DNA of 64,000 nt from Bicyclus anynana (lineage: Eukaryota > Arthropoda > Insecta > Lepidoptera > Nymphalidae): positions 2,109,107 to 2,173,106 of the forward strand of contig NC_069084.1 of assembly GCF_947172395.1 (NCBI RefSeq). The letters are read 5' to 3'. The notes under the pieces were generated by a model. That model did no database searches and was not told the DNA's origin. It was given only the letters and a program-made list of their open reading frames with translations. This document shows positions 38,766-49,191 of this stretch, piece by piece (within the stretch, counting starts at the first letter, position 1; each line of letters opens with the position of its first letter). A program made the translations under genes and the position numbers.

Positions 38766-39225
38766 TGTCTGAGTAGGTGCCGATAGCTCCCTGCGGAATC
38801 ACTACGGCGTCACCGGGGGGGTTGGGCGAGCGCAGAAGCATCGCCTGATGTGACCCGAAGGCTGAAAGAAAGATAGAGGACGCAACGGCTCTCTAAGGGC
38901 GTCTCCTATGAGACTCGGACCTCGGCCTAGAGGGCCATTCTGGAGGAGGTAACCGTGACCTGAGTGAATCAGTCCGGACGCCCCCAAGATCGTGACTTAG
39001 AAAACCCACGTCCGGGTGACGTTAGATATCGGGGACCTGTGTAGCTTGTGATTGTATTGCCTGGGATCGTCAATTGAAGGAAATCTCCAATTGTGAGCGA
39101 ACTCTGCGCGCGTCGGTACAACACTCAGTGGAGGTGGATATTTTGAAGCGCGTATAAATAAGCGTTTATTGCACTTTGTCTCATAAACTCTGCCACTGTG
39201 CCAATGTCCCACAGTGTAGAGATAC
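38766..39225. repeat. GC-rich dispersed-repeat segment
   Basis: GTGCCGATAGCTCCCTGCGG...ACGGCGTCACCGGGGGG and CCCACGTCCGGGTGACG are far more GC-rich than the surroundings. A partial match at 17070-17110 (CTGTAGGCTCTCTGAGAG...GCGTCACCGAGGGG) shows it is repetitive. The small ORFs here look incidental. Class not assigned. Confidence 0.45.
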
Positions 39226-39334
39226 AGTACAACCAGTACAAGCCACTTGCAAGCGGTGTATCCGTAATAAATACTTAGGCATCATGACTCTGAACTAGTT
39301 CTAAGGTTTCGTCAAATGCATATTCATGAAAATA

Positions 39335-39450
39335 TGATAGATTCATAGATTAAAAATAAGCAGACTGCATCTCTCTGTCAAACAACTGAAGCACTTTAGT
39401 GGCGCCGAGTGTGAATGTGTGTGATTTAACAAATTAATGGCCCTCTGTCT
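39335..39450 (+). repeat. Repeat P copy
   Basis: TCATAGATTAAAAATAAGCA-GACTGCATCTCTCTGTCAAA-CAACTGAAGC...GAGTGTGAATGTGTGTGA. Second copy at 52878. Confidence 0.6.
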
Positions 39451-39454
39451 TCAT

Positions 39455-40062
39455 TCATTTTTAACAAACGTCCGTTTGCATATTTAATAGAATAACTTGA
39501 ATTGAAACATAAATTATGTACCTACCTATCTACCACTCATGCACCTTTAAGTTAAATAAATTTAAGCACGTTAATTAAAAAAAATAAAAACTTAAAAGCG
39601 CAAAATAACATCTTTGTTCCTGCTGTTTTGCTGTTGATTACCTGCTAATCAATTTGAAGAAAACAAAAAAACATTGACTAAAATTGAGAATCTAATCCTT
39701 TTTTAAAGTCGGTTACAAATAAATAATAAACCGATTTCTATGAAAACCCTCTATAAAAACAGAAAAATAAAATCATTTTACCAATAAAATTTTTAACAAA
39801 AAATTTAACCAACGTCAAAATCACAAAAATAAACTAAAACGATAAAATCATTATGTTTTAGGATATAAAGACAGTTCTATCCCAGTGGTTCTTTCAGAAA
39901 CGGCTTTAACTATTACGTCACTGGCTTTGCACCATCTTCAAAGTGATCAGAAGGTAGCACATACGATGTTATTTTTTGCTTTTTAGTTTATTTTTGTGAT
40001 TTCAAGTCGGTTAAATTTTTTTGTTAAAAAGATTTTATACAATTCTTCTCATTCACTTTTAG
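39455..40062. other. AT-rich stretch
   Basis: Dominated by A/T runs and short inverted patches around AAAAATTTAACC/GGTTAAATTTTT (39790 and 40005). If the 40063 exon is real this is its upstream intron. Confidence 0.3.
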
Positions 40063-40186
40063 TACCTATCGATTTTAAATGTTGTAACAATTTTGACTAT
40101 CGACTCGTATATCAAAATAGCTTCAGTTCGACATCAAACAACTGGAAGAAATTGTTGAAGGAAAGTTATATGAATGGGATTTATCG
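40063..40186 (+). CDS. Well-bounded internal exon candidate, unassigned
   Basis: Acceptor CTTCTCATTCACTTTTAG, two bases, 40 codons (PIDFKCCNNFDYRLVYQNSF, SSTSNNWKKLLKESYMNGIY), CG, donor GTAAAT. The acceptor has a long pyrimidine tract and the frame is the only open one. W...L..E.YMNGIYR has a look of a helical domain, but I cannot name the family. A weak next exon (acceptor at 41050) would extend it by RGEIIPADARGEFFE and a stop in the right phase, but overlaps Helitron-like sequence. Confidence 0.33.
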
Positions 40187-40351
40187 GTAAATTCGTGTTG
40201 GGTACCGAATTTATTATTACAACCATTGTGACAACAATTCGCTGCCTCTCTTTCGAAATTTGCCTGCCAATCGTAAGGTCCTAGGTTCCCAGATACATTT
40301 CATAAGCCAATTATCAATTTTAGGAAACTATTGTAGTTTTTCTGTCTGTAG

Positions 40352-40506
40352 AGTCCTTTTCATGAAAAGATGTCCTGCGAATAAAACCTGAACTAAAATT
40401 GACAGTGTCTTACATAAATGACAACAAGACCGCCATTACCAAATGACAATGAGAACCAATATGACATTAGCGACGCTTCTGGGGGACTTCTTTCATGAAA
40501 AGGACT
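40352..40506. mobile_element. MITE with 16-bp terminal inverted repeats
   Basis: AGTCCTTTTCATGAAA (40352-40367) and TTTCATGAAAAGGACT (40491-40506). 155 bp, non-coding. The inner TTTTCATGAAAA palindrome makes each end self-complementary. Confidence 0.85.
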
Positions 40507-40509
40507 TGA

Positions 40510-41150
40510 ATCGTCAACTCTGGTATTTTTACTTAGTTGATAAATAATAAGTTTGTTTAAAAAAAACGTCGTCTAAACGTCAGCTATTTATGATATTGTT
40601 TTTTTGTAACACAAAAAGCAATAATTGTAATATCTAAATATATTTATTGCATTCATTGTCCTTTTAAAGACCTTGTTATCGGCTAAGAAACTATACCCAA
40701 ACAAATTACTCAGAATAATCTTCTTAACTTCATAAACAGTAGTAATAATACATTTATAATATTTATCAAATATTTATTTCTATTGAAATAAATAGTCAAT
40801 ATAAATTCGCGTCTAAAGTATTTAATTTAAGGGAATGTGTCCAGCCGTGGGCGGTTATGGGCGACGATAAACCATAGGCGTTTAGCAAACATTATAGTGA
40901 TGTGCGGTTATTTCGTACGTAGTCAAACGCGAAACCAGGACGTGTTTATTGATAATTAAGGAATAATCGGGATGTAAAAGTCGAGAACGAAGATTTGATA
41001 CAAACAGCTCAATAGATACGAGTTAATAGGTATATAAACAGTTCTTACAGTGGCGAAATTATACCAGCTGATGCCCGTGGTGAATTCTTTGAGTGAATTG
41101 ATTAGGCTCAAAAAAATCTTACGTAATTTTTTTTTCAATGTTTGATTACT
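40510..41150. other. Non-coding stretch with a GC-richer patch
   Basis: 40835-40935 (CCAGCCGTGGGCGGTTATGGGCGACG...ATTTCGTACGTAGTCAAACGCG) stands out in base composition and may be a regulatory module. Rest AT-rich. Confidence 0.3.
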
Positions 41151-41832
41151 TCAGAGGCCTCGGATGCTGGAGATCCTTTTTAAGCTGTAGGCCCGTAAGA
41201 TTTTGCAAAATATAGTTACACCACTCAGCTCTTAATAATAATTAGCCTGCTTTTAACTGTTAGGTGATGTCAAATGCAGATTAAATATAATAGTAAATTG
41301 TTTAAAATCGTGGAAAAGTGCTTATTTTATTTGTAGTCCCTACAACCAGTAGCACAGAGAATCCTGTACAAGAAACTCTTTATTTCTAGTAGATATCTAT
41401 TATATCTTTTAAGAAAACTAAACTAAAATGAGTTTATATTAATTTGCACCAAAAACATTAAAAGAAATATTTCGTGTGTAAATATTTATTTTTTTCAAGA
41501 CAACTGTACTAACAGAGACACAAGATTAGTCGGGATACATCGTCCCGACTTGGGCCAACACTAGTTTATTAGACTAAAAGGTTTGATACAAGTTTATGTG
41601 TTACAAGCGATAGTTTATGAGATTTCGCTACTTATTGCAATTAATGGCAGATTGGGCCTGATTTAGGTTTTAACAGTTTTATCTCAATAAGTTTAGGCAT
41701 TATCATTTCACACAGCATATGCATTCCAAATAAGTTAATTTAAATTTTACCAGTAAGACATAACTAGGCACAGTTATTATTTATTTATCTATCTACTTGT
41801 TATGGATGTGATGATGATGATGATGATAGATT

Positions 41833-41999
41833 TGATTTTTGTTGTCTGCTTACATTGAAACTACTGAACCGATTTGAAAAATTCTTTCACTGTTGGGAAG
41901 CTGCACTATCCCCAAGTGCCATAGGCTATATTTTTCCCCCGTATTCCTACGGGAAAGAGAACTATGCGGGTGAAACCGCGCGGCATAGTCTGCATAGTC
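41833..41999 (+). mobile_element. Helitron-D1 copy
   Basis: Follows a (GAT)n tract at 41811-41829. GAAACTACTGAACCGATTTG, CCATAGGCTATATTTTTCCC, GCGGGTGAAACCGCGCGGCA, TAGTCT. A short tandem TGCATAGTC replaces the CTAG end. Confidence 0.8.
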
Positions 42000-42059
42000 T
42001 GATAGTATGTATATCGAGCTATATCACAATCTCACCTGACGGTAAGTGTACTTATAGTA

Positions 42060-42235
42060 TGTCATCATCATCATATCAGCCGATGGACGTTCACTGCAGG
42101 ACATAGGCCTTTTGTACATCACGATCCTGAGCCGCCTGCATCCACCGAATCCCAGCGACTCGCTTGATGTCTTCAGTCCACCTTTGTCGACTAGTCCCTT
42201 TCTAGTGCGGGGTCGCCATCCCAGGACTTTGAGAA
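42060..42235 (-). mobile_element. RTE-type LINE 3' fragment
   Basis: ATCATCATATCAGCCGATGG-ACGTTCACTGCAGGACATAG, GATCCTGAGCCGCCTGCATC, GACTCGCTTGATGTCTTCAG, GTGCGGGGTCGCCATCCCAG. Confidence 0.85.
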
Positions 42236-42239
42236 TGTA

Positions 42240-42292
42240 TACTATGTAGTATGTATTATGTTAGATATGTAGTATGTAGTATGTTAGATGAT
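42240..42292. repeat. Minisatellite-like (TATGTAG)n patch
   Basis: Imperfect tandem of TATGTAGTATGTA units directly after the LINE fragment. Confidence 0.7.
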
Positions 42293-42574
42293 GCTTAATG
42301 TATTTACAATTAGCTTAGCGAGACGATGATGATAATATTAAATGAGTGAACAGCTTTATATAAAACCCAGATTCGATGGTATGTTTATTGAAGTCGTCAA
42401 ATTAAATAAGTATAATAAATTGACTACTAAAATTAACATAAAATTATTGTACCTACTAAATACAATTAAAGTAAGGGTTTTTTATTTATTCACTTGCAAT
42501 CTAATAATCTGATACAAAGGTAAAAAAAACTTCAGCAAAATCACCTAAAAATCTATTTCAATAATGGCCGGTAG

Positions 42575-42775
42575 TAGACGCGACCGGTTCTATAAAAACG
42601 TGCTAAACATCGGCCATTAACAGGCGAGACTTTATCTTATCCTTTTATCTTTGAAAAATTTAGCAAATTAACAACGCCGTTCGGCCATTAGTATTGCATA
42701 AGCCGAACACATGCATCAAAATAAACTGCGGGTTTTATTGGTTGAGTGTAGCGGATTGGTAAGCGGAGCATTGAC
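42575..42775. promoter_or_regulatory. GC-enriched module with GATA-like sites
   Basis: Repeat-free and less AT-rich than its surroundings. TTTATCTTATCCTTTTATCT holds three GATA-type cores. CGGCCATTA appears twice in inverse contexts (42610, 42674). Candidate enhancer by composition and motif density only. Confidence 0.25.
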
Positions 42776-42804
42776 GTTATATTTTAGGTTTAGGATTAAT
42801 ATTT

Positions 42805-42903
42805 ATGGCTGCTTATTTTCAGAATATTACTAACTCTTGTGTAGACATACGTTGGACTAATTTAGGAAAATCTTTAAATAATATAACCATTGAACACAGT
42901 TGA
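42805..42903 (+). CDS. Short ORF or terminal exon candidate
   Basis: MAAYFQNITNSCVDIRWTNL, GKSLNNITIEHS stop. An excellent acceptor-like string (TATGGCTGCTTATTTTCAG) ends at 42822 in the same frame, so NITNSCVDIRW... could be a last exon. N-glycosylation-like NIT and NIT sites. No family recognised. Confidence 0.15.
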   Translation: MAAYFQNITNSCVDIRWTNLGKSLNNITIEHS

Positions 42904-43054
42904 CTCTGTTATAAGTTTCACAGTTTCCCTTCGTGTTTTTATAACCCTATAATGCATTCATTATCTGCTATTTCAAAATCTAATTTAATTAATTAAAAAA
43001 AGAAAGGAGAACGCCAGGAACTGACCCAGCAACTTTTTTTCAATGCATAAAATT

Positions 43055-43195
43055 AAAAGAGAATTTTCTCAATTCTCTGCATGTGTGAAGTCTGCCAATC
43101 CACTTTGGGCTTGCGTGGTGGACTATCAGCCTAACCCCTTTCATTCTGAGAGGAGACTCGAGCTCATCAGTGAGACGAATATGGGTTGATAATTA
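43055..43195 (+). repeat. SINE-A 3' fragment
   Basis: GAGAATTTTCTCAATTCTCT to CAGTGAGACGAATATGGGTT. Confidence 0.85.
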
Positions 43196-43519
43196 TGAAT
43201 AAAAAAATAGTAACAAAATTATGCTCGAAAATTACTATTTATTGGTGAGTAAAGTTCTATATCTACCCTTTCTCGCGTTCACCATTGAAACTTGAAAATC
43301 CGAAAATAAATACAAAAATAATATTATGAACTTGAGATAACTATAAATATTGTAAACATGGCAGTCATCACATCCAGTAACACCAATTTTTAAATCTGTA
43401 GGGCCTTAACCCACATGCTTGATTAATTTAGTCAGGCGCACACATTTAAAGCTTTAAAAATGTTAATTACATTTTTCTAAACTACCCTTTGAAACGAATA
43501 TTTAGTGTATCCAGACCCT

Positions 43520-43680
43520 CAAAGTCGTCCACACAAAAAGCAGCGGTCGCCAAAGCGGCAGATCTCGTCGCGTCGAGATAAACACGTCAGCGCGCATATC
43601 GGCCGCCATAAAACGCGTGACGGATCGCTACTGGCGACAATGGGGTGACACCTTTTTGGAGATCCGTACGCGAATTTTAT
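43520..43680. promoter_or_regulatory. CpG-rich island, candidate regulatory element
   Basis: About 160 bp far above background GC, dense in CpG (CTCGTCGCGTCGAGATAAAC, AGCGCGCATATCGGCCGCCA, TAAAACGCGTGACGGATCGC). It contains a GATA core and a CCATAAAA Hox-like site. It is open for about 60 codons on both strands, which high GC alone explains, so I favour a non-coding module. Confidence 0.35.
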
Positions 43681-43731
43681 TCGATGTGCGTTTAAAACTT
43701 TTACTTTGAAGAGACTTTAAACCAACTTTAA

Positions 43732-44110
43732 TCTATACTTATAATAAATCTGTAGAGAGGTCAATTCTGTACATAAAATATATTTCCAAAATAACTATCA
43801 GGGGGTGATTAGATTGATAGTGATGTCAAAAATGCAATCAGTAAAATTTTCGTCTGTCTGTATGTTCGTTATAGAAACAAAAACTACTCGACGGATTTTA
43901 ACGAAACTTGGTAGAATTATTCTTCAAACTCCTGGGCAGGTTATAGTATAGGTACTTTTCATCACGCAATGCATCAAAGCAGTGAAGCAGTGAAGAGAAA
44001 TGTTAGGAAAACGGGAGAAGTTACTCCATTTTTACAGTGATACTGCCACTTCATCCACGTGTAATTGAGTTATTCACAAATCCCGCTGAAACCATGGATT
44101 TTACCGTTCC
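43732..44110 (+). mobile_element. Helitron-D2-like relic
   Basis: TCTATACTTATAATAAATCT start, CTGTCTGTATGTTCGTTATAG, ACTACTCGACGGATTTTAAC, CCACTTCATCCACGTGTAAT. Ends unclear. Confidence 0.6.
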
Positions 44111-44129
44111 AAAGATTAATCCAGACAAA

Positions 44130-44850
44130 CGAAAAAAAAATTTAAAAAGCTTTTTTGCGTTTTGATATCCTGGAAATACCTATTACGCACTTGAGAAAAC
44201 ACTGTTATTTTGGAATCAAAGACAGATACTACAAATTTATTTGTATGTATTATGCAAATATCTATTTATTTATTTTACTGGCAGGGCATTATTACGTCAC
44301 AAATAAAAGAAGATTTACACTGTGATAGGTGCCACGTTATAAATTATCTTTTTTCCTTAAACTATAAACTGGTCTAAAACACATATCTACTAGTACCATC
44401 CCACAATACACATATTTGGGTACCTATCTCATTAAAATGATTTAAACATGACATTTAAATTCCATCAAAATTACGAGTATTATTATATCAAAATTATTAT
44501 TTTACAAGATATAATTAACCAATTTCCATTCAATTTCTTTGCCAATGTCGTCCAAGGCTTAAAGATAAAGATCTAGATGTTTACAATCTTAGTATCAAAT
44601 TACAAAATTAATATTAATTTTGTAATTATTACAAATTTAACTTACAAAATAATAATTTGTAAATCATATGCGTAACTAATTGGACGATATCCATAAATTG
44701 TTCTATAATAATAATTTAAATGTATTAATTGATTCTTTATTTAATAAGATCATTAAAGTAGCCTACCGTTAAAAAACATTTTTTTAATAATCTTTGTAGG
44801 TAATATTATTTTATGAGCCTAGAAGATTAAACAACTTAGCGATATTTATG
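44130..44850. other. AT-rich non-coding stretch with a palindrome
   Basis: AATTACAAAATTAAT|ATTAATTTTGTAATT is a perfect 30-bp palindrome at 44598-44627. ACAAAATAATAATTTGTAA follows. No repeats or genes recognised. Confidence 0.5.
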
Positions 44851-45113
44851 TGGTGATAGCCCAGTGGATATGACCTCTGTCTCCAATGCCGGAGGGTGTG
44901 GATTCGAATCCGGTCCGGGGCATGCACCTCCAACTTTTCAGTTGTGTGCACTTTAAGAAATTAAATATCACGTGTCTCAAACGGTGAAGGAAAACATCGT
45001 GAGGAAACCTGCATACCAGAGAATTTCTTAATTCTCTGCGTGTGTGAAGTCTGCCAATCCGCACTGAGAGGAGACTCGAGCTCAGCAGTGAGCCGTATAT
45101 GGGTTGATAACGA
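44851..45113 (+). repeat. SINE-A, internal deletion
   Basis: GGTGATAGCCCAGTGGATAT head, B box GGATTCGAATCCGGTCC, body. The GCCAGCGTGGTGGACTATTGG segment is deleted. Confidence 0.92.
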
Positions 45114-45338
45114 CGATATTTATGCTGCTATTTTTCGTTGCGATGAGACGAAAGAGACATGAAATGTAAAATAACTCTTGGTTCATATATCTTGGGCCTA
45201 CACAGAATTCTCTGTACTATACATATTTGATACTTATAAAATTATTGGCAAATGTTCATAAAATAAAATAATGTTGTATTAAATAAATATGTCATTCTGA
45301 TTTTAAATTTCATAAATAATCAGTTGTAGATATTAGAA

Positions 45339-45539
45339 GTGATAAAAATTTCATTTGACCATTGTTTTTATGAAATAAATAAATTATACAGAACCCTTCA
45401 CTCAAGTGAACTAAATGTATCAAATGCGTCCAAAAAAATGGTCTCCCTTTCCCGTGCGACCAGTGGGCACGCTCATTGTTTTGTGAGGCCATTTGTTTAC
45501 AAATTAATTGACAACAAGTATACTTTCGGACCCTTATAA
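45339..45539 (+). CDS. Terminal exon candidate, unassigned
   Basis: GTG-started frame of 66 codons: IKISFDHCFYEINKLYRTLH, SSELNVSNASKKMVSLSRAT, SGHAHCFVRPFVYKLIDNKY, TFGPL stop. AATAAA follows about 16 bases later. A possible acceptor (AATTATACAG) falls within the frame at about 45392. Protein-like but unrecognised. The antisense frame is open too. Confidence 0.2.
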   Translation: MIKISFDHCFYEINKLYRTLHSSELNVSNASKKMVSLSRATSGHAHCFVRPFVYKLIDNKYTFGPL

Positions 45540-45544
45540 ACTAA

Positions 45545-46045
45545 TCTGACTAATAAATCAATTGTTGTCTAAACTGGGCATTTTTTGTAGAGTGAACTGA
45601 ACTAGCTCGGACCATAAAAAAATTTAAATAATGAAAAAAAACTTGCCACAATACAAAATAAGAATTTTTTGCACATACATATAGGTGAGTTTCGAACATC
45701 AATTCTCTTGTCGTTTAAAAAATTCCTCAGTGTAACAATCTTTATTGTATCGACAGTGCAGCTCCTATGACTGTTTTAAGATCGTAACTGTTTTAAGTTT
45801 GCCACGGTTAAGTCTGAGTACTTTTATGGTTAAAGCAGAAGATAGATGCTAGAAGAAAAAGGAAAAAAATAATGTGGTCTTTCAGAATATGACTGAACTT
45901 TGGAAATCAGTTTTCCAGAGAACGTGACAGCTGAAAAGGGGCGTGGAATGGATAAAACATACAGCCGAAAATCTTTTCAGTGGTTCAATAAGAGTTGTCT
46001 ATCATTATCTATACTAGTCTATATATTTTACACTAGTCTATAGGT
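45545..46045. other. Non-coding stretch
   Basis: AT-rich. CTATACTAGTCTATATATTT-TACACTAGTCTATAG near 46010 is a short tandem. No gene or repeat body. Confidence 0.35.
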
Positions 46046-46061
46046 GTAGTATCTATTAGAC

Positions 46062-46243
46062 TACTAGTATAAAGAGAAAAGACATTTTTGTATTTGTGAA
46101 TGTTTATAACGAATAAGCTCTGAAACTACTGCACTGATTTTAACCGTTTTTTCCTTCATAGAAAGCTACATTACCAGCATGTAACAGATGATGTTGTATT
46201 CCACGGGAATGGAAACTACGTGGATAAAACCGCGGGACGTGTA
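46062..46243 (+). mobile_element. Helitron-D1 copy, diverged
   Basis: AGTATAAAGAGAAAAGAC start, GAAACTACTGCACTGATTTT, end AACTACGTGGATAAAACCGC-GGGACGTGTACTAATT. Confidence 0.7.
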
Positions 46244-46511
46244 CTAATTGTGAAATATAATTGTCAAAGACTATAGACACTATAGACGTGGCACTTTAAT
46301 GCATCCTTAAAATATGTGACTTAAAGCAATTTGTGGGCTATTCTATTTTATATCCTTTGTACACGCCTCGGTCGGTGTCTTTGCGTTTAGTATACCTTAA
46401 TTGAATTACCTATAAAACCTCTCGTTAAGGTTACCCATGTTTATGGCCAAATGCTTAGATACAGTAAAGCTGTATAACGTAGGAGGACAGTAATTCTCGT
46501 TTATAACATAC

Positions 46512-46696
46512 TAGTCGACGCCTCGCGGTTTCACCCGCATAGTAGGAATACGGGGATAACATATAGCCTATAGTACCTACCCGGTGATAGGGTAGCTCCC
46601 CATCAGAAAGATTTTTTTAAATCAGTTCAGCAGTTTTGGAGTATATTCAATGCAAACAAACAAATAATCAAATATTTCTTTATAATGTTAGTATAC
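46512..46696 (-). mobile_element. Helitron-D1 copy
   Basis: A|CTAGTCGACGCCTCGCGGTT, GGAATACGGGGATAACATAT, end TTATAATGTTAGTATA. A second helitron-like stub (CTAGCTGCAATAGGCTTCGT) abuts it at 46698. Confidence 0.78.
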
Positions 46697-46757
46697 ACTA
46701 GCTGCAATAGGCTTCGTTTGCGTGAAATTTAAATTTTTACCAATTCCGCAGAAACCT

Positions 46758-47046
46758 TAATGGTAACAAATGTTCGCCACACGCTAGATATGCGCCGGCT
46801 CTTAGTGACAATGTTAACATTTTATGGATTGATTTGAAGGTAACCTCAGCTGCGGGTGAACGTAACAATCATAATTCCCACACAAGCGCCGTAAGATAAT
46901 AATCGTATGTTGTATTGATAGCCGGACAAACTGATACGGTAATCGGTCGGTAATAAGACGCGCCGTTTTCCTAGAGTTCGCGCCGCGAACGGACGCTATA
47001 GCGTGCGCCAGTGTCATTATGATGCTTGATTTTTTTAATTAATTTA
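46758..47046 (+). repeat. Duplicated GC-rich module, copy 1 (uninterrupted)
   Basis: AGATATGCGCCGGCTCTTAG-TGACAATGTTAACAT, then a 57-bp block identical in copy 2 (GTAACAATCATAATTCCCAC ... GATAATAATCGTATGTTGTA), then GACGCGCCG...GTGTCATTA-GATGCTTGATTTTTTTAAT. Not a TE family I recognise. Confidence 0.85.
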
Positions 47047-47142
47047 TCATCGTGCTTTGTATGTATAATACATGAAATCAAGCTTATATTATTAATTTAA
47101 TTTTCCATTATACTAAAAACAGCAATGTCAATAATGATAGTT

Positions 47143-47882
47143 TGATAGTAACAAATGTGTTGCACCATGCCAGATATGCGCCGATCCTTAACACATGCTC
47201 ATTTCAAGCACGAAAGCATGCTACTATTTAGCTGTTGCTACTTATTAGCATGTGTATTGCAACAATGCTAATAATGAGCATGCTTATTTCGAGTTCGCTC
47301 AAGAATCAACAGTCGTGCGATTTATGAGCATGCTACTTGCTGCGCGGGTGGAAGGGGGCTTTTAGAGCGTCTGAACAGGTTTGCTTATTGAGTATGCTAG
47401 TCTATCAGCATTGCTATTCTGTATTCTCTTCACATTCATCTCTCTCTGTCTAACACGATACTATAGACAGAGAGCGATAGATACAAATTAGCATGTGTAA
47501 TTGGAATGTTTGCTTAGAGCATGCTTATTCAGAAGAATAGTTAAAAATAGCATGCTTATTGCTAGCAAATGTAAACTGATGATAAGCATGCTCGTATGGA
47601 GCATACTTTTTTAGCATGCTATTTTAGAGCATGTGTAACAGTACCTTAAGTGACAATGTTAACATATAGATTGATTTGAACGCAACCTCAGCCGCGGGCG
47701 AACGTAACAATCATAATTCCCACACAAGCGCCGTAAGATAATAATCGTATGTTGTAGTGACAGCCGGACACACCGACACGGTAATGGGCCGGTAATGAGG
47801 AGACGCGCCGCGGGCGGACGCTAGCGTGCGCTAGTGTCATTACGATGCTTGATTTTTTTTTAATTTATATAATATCGTTTTG
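47143..47882 (+). repeat. Duplicated GC-rich module, copy 2 (interrupted by a MITE)
   Basis: Same order as copy 1, starting AGTAACAAATGTGTTGCACC, but split at CCTTAA by the MITE at 47192-47643. The central block (47700-47757) is identical to copy 1, while flanks have diverged. Confidence 0.85.
47192..47643 (-). mobile_element. GCATGC-rich MITE, copy 1
   Basis: 452 bp flanked by a CCTTAA duplication (47186-47191, 47644-47649). Copy 1 of the host module supplies the empty site. Terminal repeats CACATGCTC and GAGCATGTG. The interior repeats GCATGC-type palindromes about a dozen times. Inverted relative to 49801-50196. Confidence 0.88.
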
Positions 47883-47999
47883 TTTACGGTTACGGGCTAT
47901 TAAGTTGTTTTACTTTTTTTGTAAACTTTGTGTTACTACGTAAGACTTGATTGTTTTTTTTATTATTTTTTTTTAATTTTACTCTACTCTTTTAACAAA

Positions 48000-48220
48000 C
48001 TATAGTAAAAATAAAATTTTTGAACAGAAGAAATAACTTAAAAACGTAAATTAAATGGTAAGCTTTTTGAATATGCATCATTGAATTCTAAAAGTGAAAC
48101 GTAAGATTGTTTGGCAGTACTTGCACCAGATAGGTCCAGAAATATTACTGCCCAAATCCAAGCGACAACGTAGTACGTACCCAGTTTAACTGACAAAAAT
48201 CTTCTACGTTTCACTCGAAG
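48000..48220. other. Non-coding stretch
   Basis: Near-inverted motif AAGTGAAACGTAAGATTG (48093) and CTACGTTTCACTCGAAG (48204) flank 110 bp, possibly a decayed small element. Confidence 0.3.
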
Positions 48221-48222
48221 TA

Positions 48223-48508
48223 TCTATACTTATAATAAAACTGTACTGGGTGAAATTTAGTACATTGAAGATATTTTGAAATACTGAGGTCAAAAATATT
48301 TTTATTTTGTATGTCTGTCTGTCGGTATTTTATGTTGACCGGGCATGCATTCAAACTACTGAAATAATCCAAATGAAACTTGGCACGATTTAAGGCCATA
48401 ATACGAAGAAGGATACTTTGTGTCATAAAAATTAAATCAGAAGGGAGTGAAACAGGTTTGAAAGTTTACATCGATCTCCACGCGGATGAAGTCGCGCTAG
48501 TCCGCTAG
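48223..48508 (+). mobile_element. Helitron-D2, full length
   Basis: TA|TCTATACTTATAATAAAACT ... CTCCACGCGGATGAAGTCGC-GCTAGTCCG-CTAG before T. Confidence 0.82.
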
Positions 48509-48631
48509 TAGCAAATAAATCAATGCTCTTAATTTCAATTAGATTTGTTCAGTATAAGTGTTTTTCCTGCTTACGATTACGAGGACGTAATCGTTTCGTG
48601 TCCAATAGACACTTTACTGCAAGTTTAATCA

Positions 48632-48828
48632 TCCTACTAATATTATAAACGAAAGTTTGTTACTCTTTAACCCCGCAACTACTGAACCGATTTGGCTGAT
48701 ATTTAAAACGAAGGTAGATAATCCGGGATTAACATATAGGCTACCTTTATTCCCGAAAAATACCACGGATTTTGCGAGATTTGCGAAAAACTGAATTCCA
48801 CGTGGAAGAAGTCGCGGGCGTCCGTTAG
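48632..48828 (+). mobile_element. Helitron-D2, full length
   Basis: A|TCCTACTAATATTATAAACG, ACTACTGAACCGATTTGGCT, TTCCACGTGGAAGAAGTCGC-GGGCGTCCGTTAG before T. Confidence 0.82.
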
Positions 48829-49191
48829 TATATTGTACTTTTATTACACGTATTCTATACATGTGTTGAGCTTGTAATTCATTATGTTCGTTTTGCTCTA
48901 TTTGTCTCGGAGACATCGCTCGCTGTTATCACTAGATCTCGCTCTATCTATTATACTCGCACTAAAATCTCGGAATCGAAAGGACAAGTTCATTTCCTTT
49001 GAATCATTAAATTGCCGCAGTAATATATAACTTGTGTTGTTGGAAACCGATATTTTTAAATAAAGAAACAAACTGCTCTCTGTGGTTTGGATGATCTGTA
49101 GCCGTGACGTCCTGGATACTCCTACGTCAAGCTATATGAAATATTGTGTATACTTACCTAGATATTTAAACTACAGAGCTGATTTTAATAT

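Noticed and set aside
41051..41096. In-phase final exon for the 40063-40186 candidate
   Set aside because: Phase fits and a stop follows, but the sequence resembles a decayed Helitron end (CAGCTGATGCCCGTGG), so coincidence is likely.
43500..43690. 60-codon Arg-rich ORF in the CpG island
   Set aside because: Both strands are open because stop codons are AT-rich; no start, motif or convincing splice pair.
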